In this document: in pieces, positions 1 through 10,317 of the stretch
Numbering within the stretch: position 1 is the stretch's first letter
Layout of the letters: each line of letters opens with the position of its first letter
Source: Byssochlamys sp. IMV 00236
Lineage: Eukaryota; Ascomycota; Eurotiomycetes; Eurotiales; Thermoascaceae
DNA: 34,487 bases
NCBI GenBank assembly: GCA_001931875.2
Contig: MSJH02000207.1
Location: 1 to 34,487, forward strand
Direction: 5' to 3'
Notes under the pieces: model-generated
Seen by the model: only the letters and a program-made list of their open reading frames with translations
The model's database searches: none
What the model was told of the DNA's origin: nothing
Position numbers and translations under genes: made by a program

Positions 1-204
1 CTGAAAATCCAAGGTATAAAAAAAAAAAAAAAAAAAAATAGGTGATACTTATTTTATGTGATATGTAGAGCACGTGAGGCACTACGCCAATGCCTTCCTG
101 AACCACTTCGTGACTCAACCTTTCATCAAGCTTTGAAGGATGATATTGCCACTAAAAGATGTCTAGCACAATTACTGTTGAACCTCTCTGATGGTATCAA
201 TTGA
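1..204 (+). CDS. CNOT9 / Rcd1 (Caf40) CCR4-NOT subunit, 3' end only
   Basis: This is the C-terminal end of the CCR4-NOT core subunit CNOT9/Rcd1, an armadillo-repeat protein that works in mRNA deadenylation and repression in the cytoplasm. Two exon pieces are visible, 1-13 and 69-204, separated by a 55-nt GT-AG intron (14-68) rich in poly-A. Spliced, they read [19 protein letters not shown] and then a segment containing FHQALKDD and [11 protein letters not shown], which closely matches the conserved end of animal CNOT9. The protein stops at 202-204, just after that block, so it lacks the short proline-rich tail of the human protein. The remainder of the gene lies upstream of the window. The identification is firm; only 49 codons or so can be seen. 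Confidence 0.9.
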
Positions 205-754
205 GTCAATCAAGGACAGTAATGCGTAATTTCTTTGGCTGGATCCTATCGACTTTAATGTAGTAGAATGTAAATGTCTTGATCTCTTTATTCTTTTTGC
301 TATATCCCCCCTTTTCGAATTCTATATACATTTTTCTTTTTTGTTTATAAAAAAAAAAGAACTAATTTGCATATAAATACAATACTCACCCCCTACACAC
401 ACACACCCATTATTTACATATATACATTGTTGCTTTATAATATAAAAAATAAAAAGTTTTGTGATAAATCATATATTGTTATTCTCATCATTATGACAAC
501 CACCATGACAGCCACCATGGTTACCGACGTCCTTAGTGATGTTAGACAACATACAATATTCTCCCATTTTGTATAAAAGTTCTCTTTTCTTTCTCAGTAG
601 AGTCTCAATTGTAGTCATCTACCTTTTGCTCCCTTTATAAATACAAACATTCATTCAATAATGCAGTCTCCTTTAGGTTCTGAAGTAAACACCCGGGTAG
701 TTAATGTTGATCAATAAAACTGATGCATTTACGCCTTTGAATATGATGTTTGAT

Positions 755-779
<25 letters not shown>
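205..779. other. AT-rich spacer, no gene seen
   Basis: This spacer follows CNOT9 and holds AT-rich sequence, short CA tracts and a CCACCATGACAGCCACCATGG-like stretch near 500-522 that is not part of a convincing ORF. A run of about 32 T bases begins near 759. The only open frames (around 367-576 and 704-931) are low-complexity or cross the poly-T run, and neither has a gene-like start. The first part probably holds the CNOT9 3' UTR. Confidence 0.5.
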
Positions 780-793
<14 letters not shown>

Positions 794-1150
794 GAATCAA
801 CTGTCAAACAAATTCTAAATGATACGACAGCTTGTCAAGTTAGATTAATAGACATTATAAGGGAGGGACTTAAACTTATCGGGTATGTAAGGAATCAACC
901 ACAACAAGATTCGATCTTTTGGAGAATATGATAAATAGTTTGATGAAAGTCTCTTATACAACTCTGCTTCAGATGAACTATGACATCATTACAGCCACCA
1001 TCGTTCCAAGGTAATTTCCATTATTGTCCTTTTTAACTTCATTCGGTCGATCATTTATTATTGGGTGAACACTAGAAATATCCATGTTATCAAGGTATTA
1101 GGCTAAATATGTAAGAAGAAAACATTTAATAGGTGGTATTCGTTGCTGCC
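780..1150 (+). pseudogene. decayed RPA2 (RPA32)-like OB-fold relic
   Basis: Three blocks in the order and approximate spacing of the replication protein A 32-kDa OB-fold are visible, but in broken frames. Block 1 (about 795-915) reads STVKQILN and then LKLIGYVRNQPQQDS, like the beta-strand that carries the VRN motif in RPA2. Block 2, one frame over (about 918-975), reads FGEYDK, a TAG stop where RPA2 normally has Trp, then FDES. Block 3 (about 1065-1140) reads VNTRNIHVIKVLG, a TAA stop, then CKKKTFN, resembling the YVKVxG / FNNKR region. There is no usable start, a poly-T run lies immediately upstream, and frameshifts plus stops make a functional product unlikely. The reading is mine by eye; the RPA2 assignment is probable but unproven. 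Confidence 0.45.
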
Positions 1151-1676
1151 GCACCTTCACCACGTATTTTCGACCAATAAACTGCAGACGGTATTGCCCC
1201 TTCTTTTCATATACGTTACCTAAGGCTCATGTAGATTATTGTCTTTGCTTTGGTTCAAATAAGTTTATATGCTTTTTCACCATTTTAACTCGATTTAAAA
1301 CAATATCTCGAATTTTTTCTTTATTTTTAGTTATTTTCTAATCCAAAAGTAGTGAACCTTTCTAATAAGCAGCGCTGAGCTCTACTGAATACAAAAACAT
1401 TCTTTATTGAGGATTTAGTGTCAATAAAACTCCCTGAATCCATTTCTTACATGGTTTGAACTAATTAGTGAGGAGAAAGATAAATATTACTTCTCAAGAG
1501 AATCAAAAGAATATAAAATTCATCGTTCAGTTCATTCACCTCTGAGCATAAGTGTATACACAAGTGTACAAGGGCAATAATAAGGTACCAATTGGGACCA
1601 TTTTTTTTATCTCTCTCTTTCTTCCTCAATATTTATCTTAAAATAAAACATGACTTATTTTCCTTCAATATAAGTT
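1151..1676. other. spacer, no gene seen
   Basis: AT-rich sequence with stops in all frames at short intervals. It could include further decayed 3' sequence of the RPA2-like relic, but I could not align anything convincingly. No tRNA-like arms or simple repeats stand out. Confidence 0.4.
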
Positions 1677-2551
1677 TCAAAGTCCCCTTAAGTAGCGAAG
1701 ATATAAGTAAATCGGGTTGTTGTTGAGGAAAGGATTTTTTGACCGCTTGTTGTTGCTTGGGTTGTTGGTGTTGTTGGCTTTGAATATGAAACCGCCGTGC
1801 TCTGACAAAGGGTCCGACCGAAAAAATGGTTGGTTAGCTGCGAAGGTTGTATTGGCAGGATAAGAGAAACCCGTTAGAATGTGTCTTGGAAAACATATTT
1901 GAACGATGGTAAGCAGCGTCCTAAAGAGCTTTGGAGATTGGCACCTGCTGTGAAAGAGAAGAACGAAAGTCATCAGCGGACATCAAGTAATTCTGGTTAA
2001 CGTTGCCGGAAGGAGCAGAGAATCCTGGATTAAAGGGCTTTAAATAGAAAATTCTTTCTTGTATGAGACATCGACGCCATCGTAATTAAAAGTGATCGAA
2101 GATACTAGATAATCATTGTGAGACGCTCAATATCATCAGGTGAAGCATTTAGATTAAGAACCTTGCTGCCCAGAATGTCAAGAGGGTGACGTGCACCAGA
2201 CAATGAGTACTGGGAAGGTTTTAGATCATTATCTTCTCGTGTTTGGCTACGATTCATACGGCCACGGGATTCAGGAAGTATATTTGGTGGTACATAAGAA
2301 AGACTTCGAATATGTAGGTAATTGTCAATGATACTTGTACAATCCGCTTCGGAGAGCATTAAAGCAATAAAAAGATCTGGAATCCAGTCGTAGTGGGGAC
2401 GAACTCCAAAAGCATGCAAGGGAAAATGTAATGAACTATCAGTCTCGCTTGGAGATGTTTGACGCTCTTGTACCAATTGCTGTACAATAGCTTGAGTTTC
2501 AGCCAATTGCTGACGAAACGCATTAAAAGATTCTTCAGTAAATTCTGACAT
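1677..2551 (-). pseudogene. degenerate gag-like / retroelement-type coding relic
   Basis: On the minus strand a 148-codon frame starts at 2551 with MSEFTEESFNAFRQQLAETQ, a short coiled-coil-like beginning, and stops at 2105-2107. Coding-like sequence then continues in a second frame (about 2061-1921, including NPGFSAPSGN and MSADDFRSSLSQQ) and in a third frame down to 1677, where it becomes rich in Q, N, S and K. A helical N-terminal part, a middle block and a basic, Asn/Gln-rich tail is the layout of retroelement Gag proteins, and at least two frameshifts separate the parts. I do not recognise a precise family; a DIRS- or Ty3-type Gag is a guess. No reverse transcriptase, integrase or long terminal repeat is visible, so this is a fragment. 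Confidence 0.35.
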
Positions 2552-2756
2552 AAAGGATGATCCAGATGCGGTTTTGACGGAGCGAAAAAGAAGATCAAAT
2601 AATAACCATTGTCATTGTATTTCTTTTATTGCTTTTATGGGTTTTAAATTTTGCTATTTTAAATAAAAAGATGATCCTTTCTTGCTGGCTCTATCCGACG
2701 GAGAATGGTACTGTGAGCACTGCACAGTCGTTCCACTGCCAATTCAAGGATTTATT
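2552..2756. other. spacer between gag-like relic and MITE
   Basis: Short AT-rich spacer. It would be the 5' flank of the gag-like frame on the minus strand. No other feature was seen. Confidence 0.3.
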
Positions 2757-2757
2757 A

Positions 2758-2833
2758 AAAAAAAAAAAGTGCGAGGTTTAAAATAAATAATCATTGGTTG
2801 TTCGAAGTTAATTTCGCGGATTGCGAGCAACTG
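2758..2833 (+). repeat. MITE left inverted repeat
   Basis: Left arm of the palindromic element. It pairs with 2979-3053; the outermost 16 bases (A-run plus GTGCG) match exactly. Confidence 0.75.
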
Positions 2834-2978
2834 ATATCACACTGTTCTTTTTATTTATAAGATATGATACCTCGAAATTAGTATTTTAAAAATGATGAAT
2901 AAGGAGGGTACTTATCATGAGAATAGGAGTGAAGCTATGGAAGTTATATACGAAAAACAGGATCTTTTTACTATAAAG

Positions 2979-3053
2979 CAGTTACTCGCAATCCGCAAAC
3001 TAAACCTCAAACAACCAATGATATCTATTTTAAAATCCGCACTTTTTTTTTTT
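2979..3053 (-). repeat. MITE right inverted repeat
   Basis: Right arm, inverted relative to 2758-2833. It ends in a T-run that mirrors the A-run of the left arm and is followed by TA. Confidence 0.75.
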
Positions 3054-3321
3054 TAGTAAATCTTTGAACGACTGTAAACATTTATTTTTACCGAATATAA
3101 TTGTCAAGGTTTGTTACACCAAGAAAGTGAATATTCCCAGGGTTGCGCATTCATGAATGGAAGAGGGGAGTGTTAATGAAAAGAATAACATCATAATGTG
3201 AATAAGAGTGTACATGTTTAAGAATATGAAATGTCGCCATCATTTACCAATGAAGACCATCGGTGCTTAGAAATCAAAGTAATATTATTAACAAGTGGTC
3301 TTCCCCGTCACAGAGATAAAA

Positions 3322-3334
3322 ATCTATATAAAAA
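3322..3334 (+). promoter_or_regulatory. probable TATA box and pyrimidine tract of the CYS3-like gene
   Basis: CTATATAAAA lies about 65 bp upstream of the ATG at 3397 and is followed by a long T/C-rich tract (about 3341-3378), which is typical of strongly expressed fungal promoters. This is inferred from position and composition only. Confidence 0.4.
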
Positions 3335-3396
3335 ATTTTATCTTTTTCTTTTCTCTCCTTTCTTTCTTTACTTTTTTCAAATAACAAATCAATCAA

Positions 3397-4602
3397 ATGT
3401 CTTCTGGTTTCGGTACTCGTGCTGTTCATGCTGCTCAACGCCCTGATCCTACTACAGGTGCTGTTATCCCCGCCCTTTCCCTTTCCACAACCTACAAGCA
3501 ATCCGCAGCTGGTGTTCACACGGTAAGTGTTTTTTTAAGGGGTAATGTGTTCCGCCTCGATTAATAATCAATGTAGGGTTTCGAATACTCTCGATCTGGA
3601 AATCCTAACCGTAATAACTTTGAAGAAGCCATGGCTGAACTCGAGGGCGCCAAGTACGGTCTTGCCTTTGCTTCTGGTTCTGCTACGACAGCTACCATCG
3701 TCAATTCACTTGAGAAAGGTGCTCATCTTATCTCGGTCAATGATGTCTACGGTGGTACCTACCGTTACTTTACCAAGGTTGCCAACAAGCTCGGCATCGA
3801 AGCTACCTTTGTCAACTTGAGCGACCCTGCCAACATCGAAAAAGAATTCAAGCCCAATACCAAGTTAGTCTGGATCGAGACTCCCACTAACCCCACACTT
3901 CGTGTGATCGACATCAAGGCCATTGCCGAACGTGCCCACGCTCACGGTGCTCGTCTCGTTGTCGATAATACCTTCATGTCTCCATACTTCCAAAACCCCA
4001 TCAGCTTGGGTGCTGATATCGTCGTTCACTCCGTTACCAAGTACATCAACGGTCACTCTGACGTCGTTATGGGTGTGGCTGTCATGAACGATAAAGAAAC
4101 TTATGAACAACTCAAGTTTATGCAAAACTCTCTTGGCGCTGTCCCTGCTCCCTTTGACTGTTTCTTGGCTCGCCGTGGTTTGATGACCTTGGAAGTACGT
4201 ATGCAACGCCACGCCGAAAACGCTCAGGCCGTCGCCGAGTATCTTGAAACAAATCAATATGTTGATGAAGTTATCTATCCCGGTCTTCCTTCTCACCCCA
4301 ACCATGAATTGGCCAAGAGACAACAACGTGGCTTTGGTGGTATGATCTCCTTCCGTATGAAGGGTTCCCTTGACAACGTCAACAAGTTCCTCCAAAACCT
4401 TCACCACATCACTCTTGCTGAATCTTTGGGTGGTGTTGAATCTCTTGTGGAAGTCCCTGCTATCATGACTCACGGTTCTGTTAGTGCTGAAGATCGTGCT
4501 ATCTTGGGTATCACCGATACTCTCGTTCGTGTCTCCATCGGTATCGAAAACAAGGAAGATTTGATTGCTGATCTCAAGCAAGCCTTAGAAAAAGCATACT
4601 AG
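3397..4602 (+). CDS. CYS3: cystathionine gamma-lyase (PLP enzyme, transsulfuration)
   Basis: Exons 3397-3522 and 3577-4602 give 383 aa, close to yeast Cys3 (394). Cystathionine gamma-lyase cleaves cystathionine to cysteine, 2-oxobutyrate and ammonia in the cytosol using pyridoxal phosphate. The Cys/Met-metabolism PLP family is clear: N-terminal FGTRAVHAAQ, the YSRSGNPNR block right after the intron, VDNTFMSPY, and the PLP-lysine motif SVTKYINGHSD with Lys near residue 197. The C-terminal SLGGVESLVEVPAIMTH block and the ISDT/ITDTLVR(V/I)S block fit gamma-lyases better than gamma-synthases. The ATG at 3397 is chosen because it gives the conserved N-terminus directly before the spliced block. 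Codon use is rich in C-ending codons compared with neighbours, suggesting high expression. Cystathionine beta-lyase is the main alternative. Confidence 0.93.
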
Positions 4603-4695
4603 ATACATATTATAACCCCCGCCCTTGTTGCATTTTTGTATATTATATTTTTTTGTTATAGTATTAAATAGAGAGTTTCTTTTATAGAAGAGTTT

Positions 4696-4701
4696 AATAA
4701 A
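4696..4701 (+). terminator. AATAAA polyadenylation signal of the CYS3-like gene
   Basis: AATAAA lies 94 nt after the stop codon, in the AT-rich spacer between two convergent genes. The remaining spacer to 4801 has no other feature. Confidence 0.5.
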
Positions 4702-4801
4702 GACTTTCATTATACATATTTATATAATACATGATGTGTGTGATCTATTGTATGACAATCGAAAGAGAAAGCAAATGCCAATAAATGAAAAAAAAGGGGG
4801 G

Positions 4802-5865
4802 TTATAAAAAGAACTTCTTTCTACTCGTCTCCAACTCGGGTTTAAACATCCATTCGTACTCTCCATCTCGTTGATATACGCCTTTCTGCAGCCAACGAAG
4901 CTTCAATGTAAACCTGGGTCCTAATTCTTGTAATCCTACTTTTTCTGTATCCCTAAACACATATCGATGTCGACGCACAAAAATGAAATCACGTTGGTTA
5001 TGGAACGTGATGACTTGTCTTCCTTGGAATTCAGGTACTTGGGGTAATAAGGCCTGAAACATGCGTCCCACGGTGTGTCCGAGTCTAGTGTTGAAATTGT
5101 TCAATATCAATTCTGGGTTATGTGCAGTCACTTTGCCGTGATTCTATGTATCGTTAGATGACATTTTTCTTTATGATTTACACAATACTTACTACAATGG
5201 CCTTTGAAGGAACATAACTTGACAACTTGAAATAAGCAGTGGGGCCATCAGGCAAGTGAATTAAGGTGATAGCATCTAATAAACGTATAAGTCTTTTTCT
5301 CTCTCTTTCTTTTTTCTAATTACTTGGTATTTTTCTATCTTCGTTTACAACAATCAAGTCTGTAAATTCCTTTTCTTTAGCAATCTTGATCACCTGTCTA
5401 AGTTCATGTTTAGGTCCACGTTTAGCAAACTGAGCATCAGGAAACATGGAAACGAGCTCTGCACAAAAGTCGTAACAGTTGGTTGAACACTTTTTGCTAG
5501 TTGTCACCAAGATCTTGGGTGTCTTTCCGCTAAAGTAGCTGGCCAATTCATCCATAGCTTCGTCCTGAGCTACCTCATCGTCTGGTTGATCCAACATTGT
5601 TTCGTCTGCTTCTCTTGTATTATCCAGTGTCTTGGGTACATTTTCTTCTAAACGTTTCTAATGACACATGTCAGTTGTTGTTGTTGTTGTTGTTTGATCT
5701 ATTATTTTTTACCTTTTTTAACTCTGGATTCTTTTCTTCTATTTTTGCTCTTTCCTTTCTCTTCTTATGCTTTGCTTTTTGCTTTTCAAGCTTTTGTTTT
5801 TGATAAAGCGCCTCTCGTTTGTGCTTATTCTTCAGCTCGGAAGGACGACGTTCGACTGGATTCAT
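4802..5865 (-). CDS. RPF1: Ribosome production factor 1 (Brix-domain, 60S biogenesis)
   Basis: Four exons on the minus strand (5865-5713, 5657-5324, 5275-5193, 5143-4802) give 303 aa, close to yeast Rpf1 (295). RPF1 is a nucleolar Brix-domain protein required for 27S pre-rRNA processing and 60S subunit assembly. The N-terminus (about residues 1-55) is a very basic coiled region ([20 protein letters not shown]). The Brix domain starts near residue 98 ([10 protein letters not shown]), continues through [12 protein letters not shown], and ends with the RNA-binding sigma70-like motif [14 protein letters not shown] and the terminal TSRKKFFL. Splice joins restore [16 protein letters not shown] and [17 protein letters not shown], both family-typical. 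A TTG microsatellite sits in the first intron. The gene is convergent with CYS3 and divergent from the SNARE gene, whose start is 155 bp away. Confidence 0.95.
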
Positions 5866-6020
5866 GATTAAAAAAAGAAGAGAATAAAAAAAAAACTTTT
5901 TAAGTCACAGCGTTCTTTTTTTGTTTAAGCAGCCAAGAAATCAGGAAAAAAGGCCAACCAATCAAACTCTCTTGTACATTTCTTCCTCTCTTTTTTTTTT
6001 TTTTCTTACACACACACACA
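5866..6020. promoter_or_regulatory. bidirectional promoter of RPF1 and the SNARE gene
   Basis: A 155-bp divergent spacer with homopolymer A and T/C tracts at both edges and a CA repeat just before the SNARE ATG. No TATA box is evident. It must hold both core promoters. Confidence 0.5.
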
Positions 6021-7103
6021 ATGTCCTTTAATGACTTAGAACAAGGTTTAGGTGTTTCTTCGAATCCTAATAGAAATAGACTTGGAGAAGGTAAAATGAT
6101 ATTTAATAGGTAATAATATTAATATAAAGTAGATGGCCATGACTTGGAGTATAAAAAACTGACTCAGAGAGTATCGCAGCAAGTGTTTCATATCAACGGA
6201 AATATAACAAGTATAGAAAGACTAGTTGGATTTTTGGGTACCTCAAGAGATACACCTGATATACGAAATAAACTGTAAGAAAAAGAGAGAGACAAGCAAA
6301 AGTCATATTAAGTGTATCTATAGACATGACGTAACAGAGGGTACACGAGAACTAATAAAAGATACAACAAATGATATCAAATCATTATCCCAATACCAGA
6401 CGACGGTTGGCAGTAAAAGTGTAAGTATTTATTTATATTATACATACATATATCTGATGATGATGATGTGTATTAGCGACAAAGAAAACTAGAACAACAA
6501 AAGCTATCAAAAGACTTTCAAAAAGTGTTGGCTGAATTCCAAAAGATTCAGAGAATCTCCGTATCTAAGCAAAGAGAATTTGTTGATAAACAAAAGGCGA
6601 CTACTACCGCACTCCAAGCCCAAGTAGAAGAGTAAGAAGATACGATGTTATTACTTTATATTAACCAAACATAGTGAACAAGGTCATCAAGAACAGCAAC
6701 AGATAGAGGATACACAGAGACGTATTCAACTTGAAGCATTAGATAACGAGATTGAGTACAATGAAACGTTAATATCAGAGAGAGAAACAGAGATACAAGG
6801 TATCGAACAAGGTATTACAGAACTAAACGAAATTTTCCGTGACCTTGGTATGCTTGTGAATGAACAAGAAAGCGGCATTGGTAAGTAAATGAGTATAATA
6901 AAAAAGACATACACTCATTATTCTATATAGAGAGTATCTATGGCAATGTTCTTAATATATCACACAATACAAAACAAGCATCAGAAGAACTCACGATTGC
7001 AAACCGTCATCAAAAGAAGGCGAGAAAGAACATGTGCTGTTTATTGCTCATCATTACCATTGTTGGGTGTGTCCTTGCTCTTATTATTGTCGTAGCCAAA
7101 TAA
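6021..7103 (+). CDS. Qa-SNARE, syntaxin-7/Pep12-like endosomal/vacuolar t-SNARE
   Basis: Six exons (6021-6090, 6133-6274, 6324-6420, 6477-6631, 6675-6880, 6931-7103) give 280 aa. Qa-SNAREs form the fusion core with Qb, Qc and R-SNAREs. The N-terminal helical domain (about residues 25-145) includes KLTQRVSQQVFHINGN and the FLGTSRDTPDIRNKL block typical of syntaxin 7/12 and Pep12. The SNARE motif spans about 187-250 and contains ELNEIFRDLGMLVNEQ, with the zero-layer Gln at about 219. Then come a basic linker (HQKKARKN) with two cysteines and a C-terminal membrane anchor of about 20 hydrophobic residues ending in VVAK. No single long ORF exists, so the gene is easy to miss. Pep12 versus Vam3 type cannot be settled here. 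Confidence 0.93.
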
Positions 7104-7410
7104 CGTAATAAACAAATATAGTAAATCCGTCACTTTTGTAAATAGAGAAAAAAAAAAAAAAAAGTTTCAACCCACAGGGCTGTTTCATATAAAGGAGGCG
7201 AATGATGAAGAAAAGGATATACGTGTACGAATATGATTCAATAAACTAGAGTCAAACAAGATGACATCTGGTTATTTCCTCCTATTGAAATTTAGATAAG
7301 AAATAGAGAAAGACAAGGCTTTGCTCGAGTAAATAAAAGGATATCATTTCAAAACCTTCCTTTCCCCTTTTCTTTCTTATTATAATCTTTTTCCCATTTC
7401 TTACGGAAAA
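7104..7410. other. intergenic spacer with TMEM62-gene promoter
   Basis: A 307-bp spacer between tandem genes. It contains a short poly-A run and, just before 7411, a T/C-rich tract (about 7368-7401) of the kind found upstream of most starts in this window. No ORF of interest. Confidence 0.4.
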
Positions 7411-10224
7411 ATGAATAAATCAGCCTTTATATACATTGTGTTCATCATCCTAAGTTTCATAAGGTCCTTTCAGCTCTATTGGACATCTACTCGAGAATTA
7501 AGATCAACCACCAAGAGACAATGGCTACCTACAAATAGGACAAAGAGCCTGCCTTTACTGCCGAGAAATGATACGATCATTATCAAAAATGAGCCCAATG
7601 AACTATTTTACTTTATACACGTAAGTTATATTACTTTATACATGACATTCTAATAGGTAATATAGGTAACTGACCTTCACCTTTCAAGATATCGAGCCAA
7701 GGGTCATACAAGTCATTTTTTGCATTTTATCCAATCTATTTTACCCGTGATAAAGTAACATAAATTTCCGAACAAAAAGAACAAAAAAGAAGGCTGACTT
7801 ACCATCATAGACCTGAATTTGTTGTGGTCACTGGTGACTTGACAGACGCCAAAGACAGGAAAAGAATCACATCACAGCAGTATTTGGACGAATGGAATGT
7901 CTATCAACAAGCGATAAATGAAAAGGTTCGCGTGGATTGGTTTGATATACGTGGAAATCATGATTGTTTTGATTTGCCTTCTTGGAAATCACGAATCAAT
8001 TATTATAGAACACATGGTCAAAGTGCATCCCTAGTTGAGCAAGGTAAAGGTATCTACACCTGGCAGGTCAACAAACAAATCGGAAATTATCAGTTTGTTG
8101 CTATAGACGCATGGTAACCCCCCAATTTTTAATTTTGGTGTTTTCTTATTCCTCTCTTGTTTAGTCCTAAAAGAGGTCCTTCAAGACCCCTGAACTTCTT
8201 TGGTTATCTTACGTCAAAGACTATGGATAGATTAGAAAAGGCGTTAACATGGAAGCAGTTTAATCATACATTTGTGGTAATTTCTTTATTCATGTTCTCT
8301 CCTATTTCTCCCTTTTATCGATACATTTTCTAGTTTTCTCATTATCCGACAACAACTATGGTCTTTGGAGTTTCCAATAAAGGAAGCACTTTTCGTGATC
8401 TGGCTAAACATTATAGTGTCTATTTCTGTGGTCACCTCCATAGACTAATAGCTGGTAAAATACAAAAAAAAAAAAAGAAAATGTTGTCAATTGACCTCAT
8501 TGCCCTTTTTTTCTCTTAGGCTTAGGTGATGTACTACAGTCATATAACACAGTGACAAAGTCGCTTGAGCTAGAACTCGGTGACATGAAAGAGCACGGAC
8601 TCTATAGAATTGTCGCAGTAGATCATGATCTCATTTCATTTACCGATCTCCAACTTCCCCTCAATCAAATACCTAAAAAAATATCCCCAAACAAGCATGG
8701 TCTTGTCTATCCTATGATCCAAGATGGTAACGCAACCAAGATTGTTTGGCCAGAACCTATTCACCCGTCACCATCGATCCTGATCACCAATCCAAAGGAT
8801 GCTCGTTATTCGATACCTAGCAAGGAGCCGCTATGGAGGATTCAGTCGAGTACGCATATCCGATTTCTGATCTTTTCTGAGTTAGAGGATCCTATCCAAC
8901 TCAAGGTCTCTGTATATATTGATGGTAACCCGCATCCTCATGAGGCTACGTTTGTTCAAGATAAGTTATGGACAGCTCCATGGAACACATCTCTTCTTGA
9001 TCCTCGTACACATCACACTTTGACCATTCGTGCAGAAACACCTGATGGTGTTAAAGGCGCATCGACCGTTTTGTTTAGAGTTGACGGTCAGAGAATGAAT
9101 ATTGGTGGTGGGCCAGGAGAGTTCATTATCAAATCACACATGTCTAGTTTTGTAAGCCCAAAAACCAAACTGAGTCATCTGTCGAAAACAAAAAGAAAAA
9201 GGAAACTCACATTTGTTTACTTTAGCTACAATTTGTGACATTCTTATGCATTATGGCATTACTTGTTGTGCTCATATTACCCAAATTCTTTGGCCCCAGC
9301 CAGGACATGCAAGTCAAGCAGCATACAACTAATCTACTGCTGGCAATTCATACTATTAACGCATCAAGACCGTCTATATACTCTAGACTAAAGAGACAAG
9401 CCCTCGTCTGGACCTACCGATTCCTACAGCTTCCTAGTGACCAGCCTGCATTATGGTATGCTTCATTCGCTTATATTCTTTATCTGATGGTTGGCCCTTG
9501 GTTTCGCGCTGAATTCATTCCTTCCGCTGAGCATCCGCGTGATCGATACGGAACGTTTTATATGTGGGGCATGACATTTGGTCAAGAGTGGGTGCCGATT
9601 GCAGACACGTGGATGTTTGCAGCAGAGCAGATATTCTTTGACGTCTTTGTCTTTTTCATCCTCCTCGTCTGGCAAGGTGCGGACGATGTATGCTGTACTA
9701 TTTTTAGTAGTAGCAATAATCGCGCACTGAACCAGAATGCCTGGTTTAGAGGCTTGGAGGCTGTTTATTGGCTCTGGAGATCAAGCGAGCTCGTGGCATT
9801 GGCATCCTTTTATGGCGGCATTTGGCCAACCTTGGTGCAAAATGTCTGTATCTACTGGATGATGCTCATTGGTGGATTTTTAGCGTTTGGTCGAAATGGG
9901 ATATTGAGAAAGAAGAAGTTGCATAATATGATGAGGCTCGAAGACTGTATAGGTTGTCAAGGAAACCAACGGAGCTCATTCAAGTCTCCAAGTACAACAG
10001 AAATAGTTACACTGATCAAGGCAGATGGTACAATGTGTATTAATTCAACTACGACAGGCACAGCGGCTACAACTACCATGATGCAGTATATCCAGGATAA
10101 AGAAGATGTTTTACTAGTTGATCATCAGCAGATCAGCATGAACAGTGGCTGTAGTAGCGGAAATTCATCTTCGACACCATTTGACGGACAGATGAAGAGC
10201 AGGAAAAAAATTTCAAAAGCGTAG
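7411..10224 (+). CDS. TMEM62-like membrane metallophosphatase
   Basis: Seven exons (7411-7620, 7666-7754, 7811-8113, 8165-8276, 8334-8454, 8520-9151, 9226-10224) give 821 aa; human TMEM62 is 643 aa. An N-terminal signal-anchor (AFIYIVFIILSFIRSF) precedes a calcineurin-like phosphoesterase domain with all metal-ligand motifs: TDLH (about 72-75), GDLTD (108-112), GNHD (148-151), FSHYP and GHLH. A beta-rich domain follows (about 290-490), then several C-terminal membrane segments with the WFRAEFIPSAEHPRDRYG and GMTFGQEWVP loops, as in TMEM62. The final 110 residues or so are polar, rich in Ser/Thr and fungus-specific. Substrate is unknown even for the animal protein; the catalytic domain probably faces the ER lumen or outside. 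Confidence 0.9.
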
Positions 10225-10317
10225 TAACACAAGAATAAAAGTTATTGTCTCTTTCTTTTCCCTTTGAAACCATTTGCTTGTGCTTTTCTCTCTCTCACTC
10301 TTTCTCTTTTTTCTTTC
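10225..10317. promoter_or_regulatory. 93-nt spacer between tandem membrane-protein genes
   Basis: Only 93 nt separate the TMEM62-like stop and the next ATG. The second half is a T/C-rich tract (about 10280-10317). It must contain both the 3' end signal of the first gene and the promoter of the next, unless the two are co-transcribed. Confidence 0.4.

Larger units (their letters stand above)
2758..3053. mobile_element. MITE with ~76-bp terminal inverted repeats and TA target duplication
   Basis: The left arm (2758-2833) and the right arm (2979-3053) are imperfect inverted repeats over about 76 bp. Both begin with a run of A followed by GTGCG, then share TTTAAAATA, TCATTGGTTGTT and GCGGATTGCGAG when the right arm is reverse complemented. 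The 145-bp centre has no ORF. A TA dinucleotide lies immediately outside each end (2756-2757 and 3054-3055), consistent with a TA target-site duplication of Tc1/mariner-type elements. A TTA duplication of the PIF/Harbinger type is also possible because the ends are homopolymers. The element is non-autonomous and lies about 340 bp upstream of the CYS3-like start codon. Its arms do not resemble the ends of the transposon at 14.7-16.1 kb. Confidence 0.75.

Noticed and set aside
704..931. Protein with a poly-Phe stretch starting at 704
   Set aside because: The Phe run is the translation of a poly-T tract; only the part after it resembles a protein, and that is a broken relic.
3865..4581. 238-codon open frame on the minus strand inside CYS3
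   Set aside because: It is the antisense shadow of a strongly codon-biased gene and encodes no recognisable domain.
5671..5700. Poly-Asn/poly-Leu coding stretch
   Set aside because: This is a TTG/CAA microsatellite inside the first intron of RPF1, not coding.
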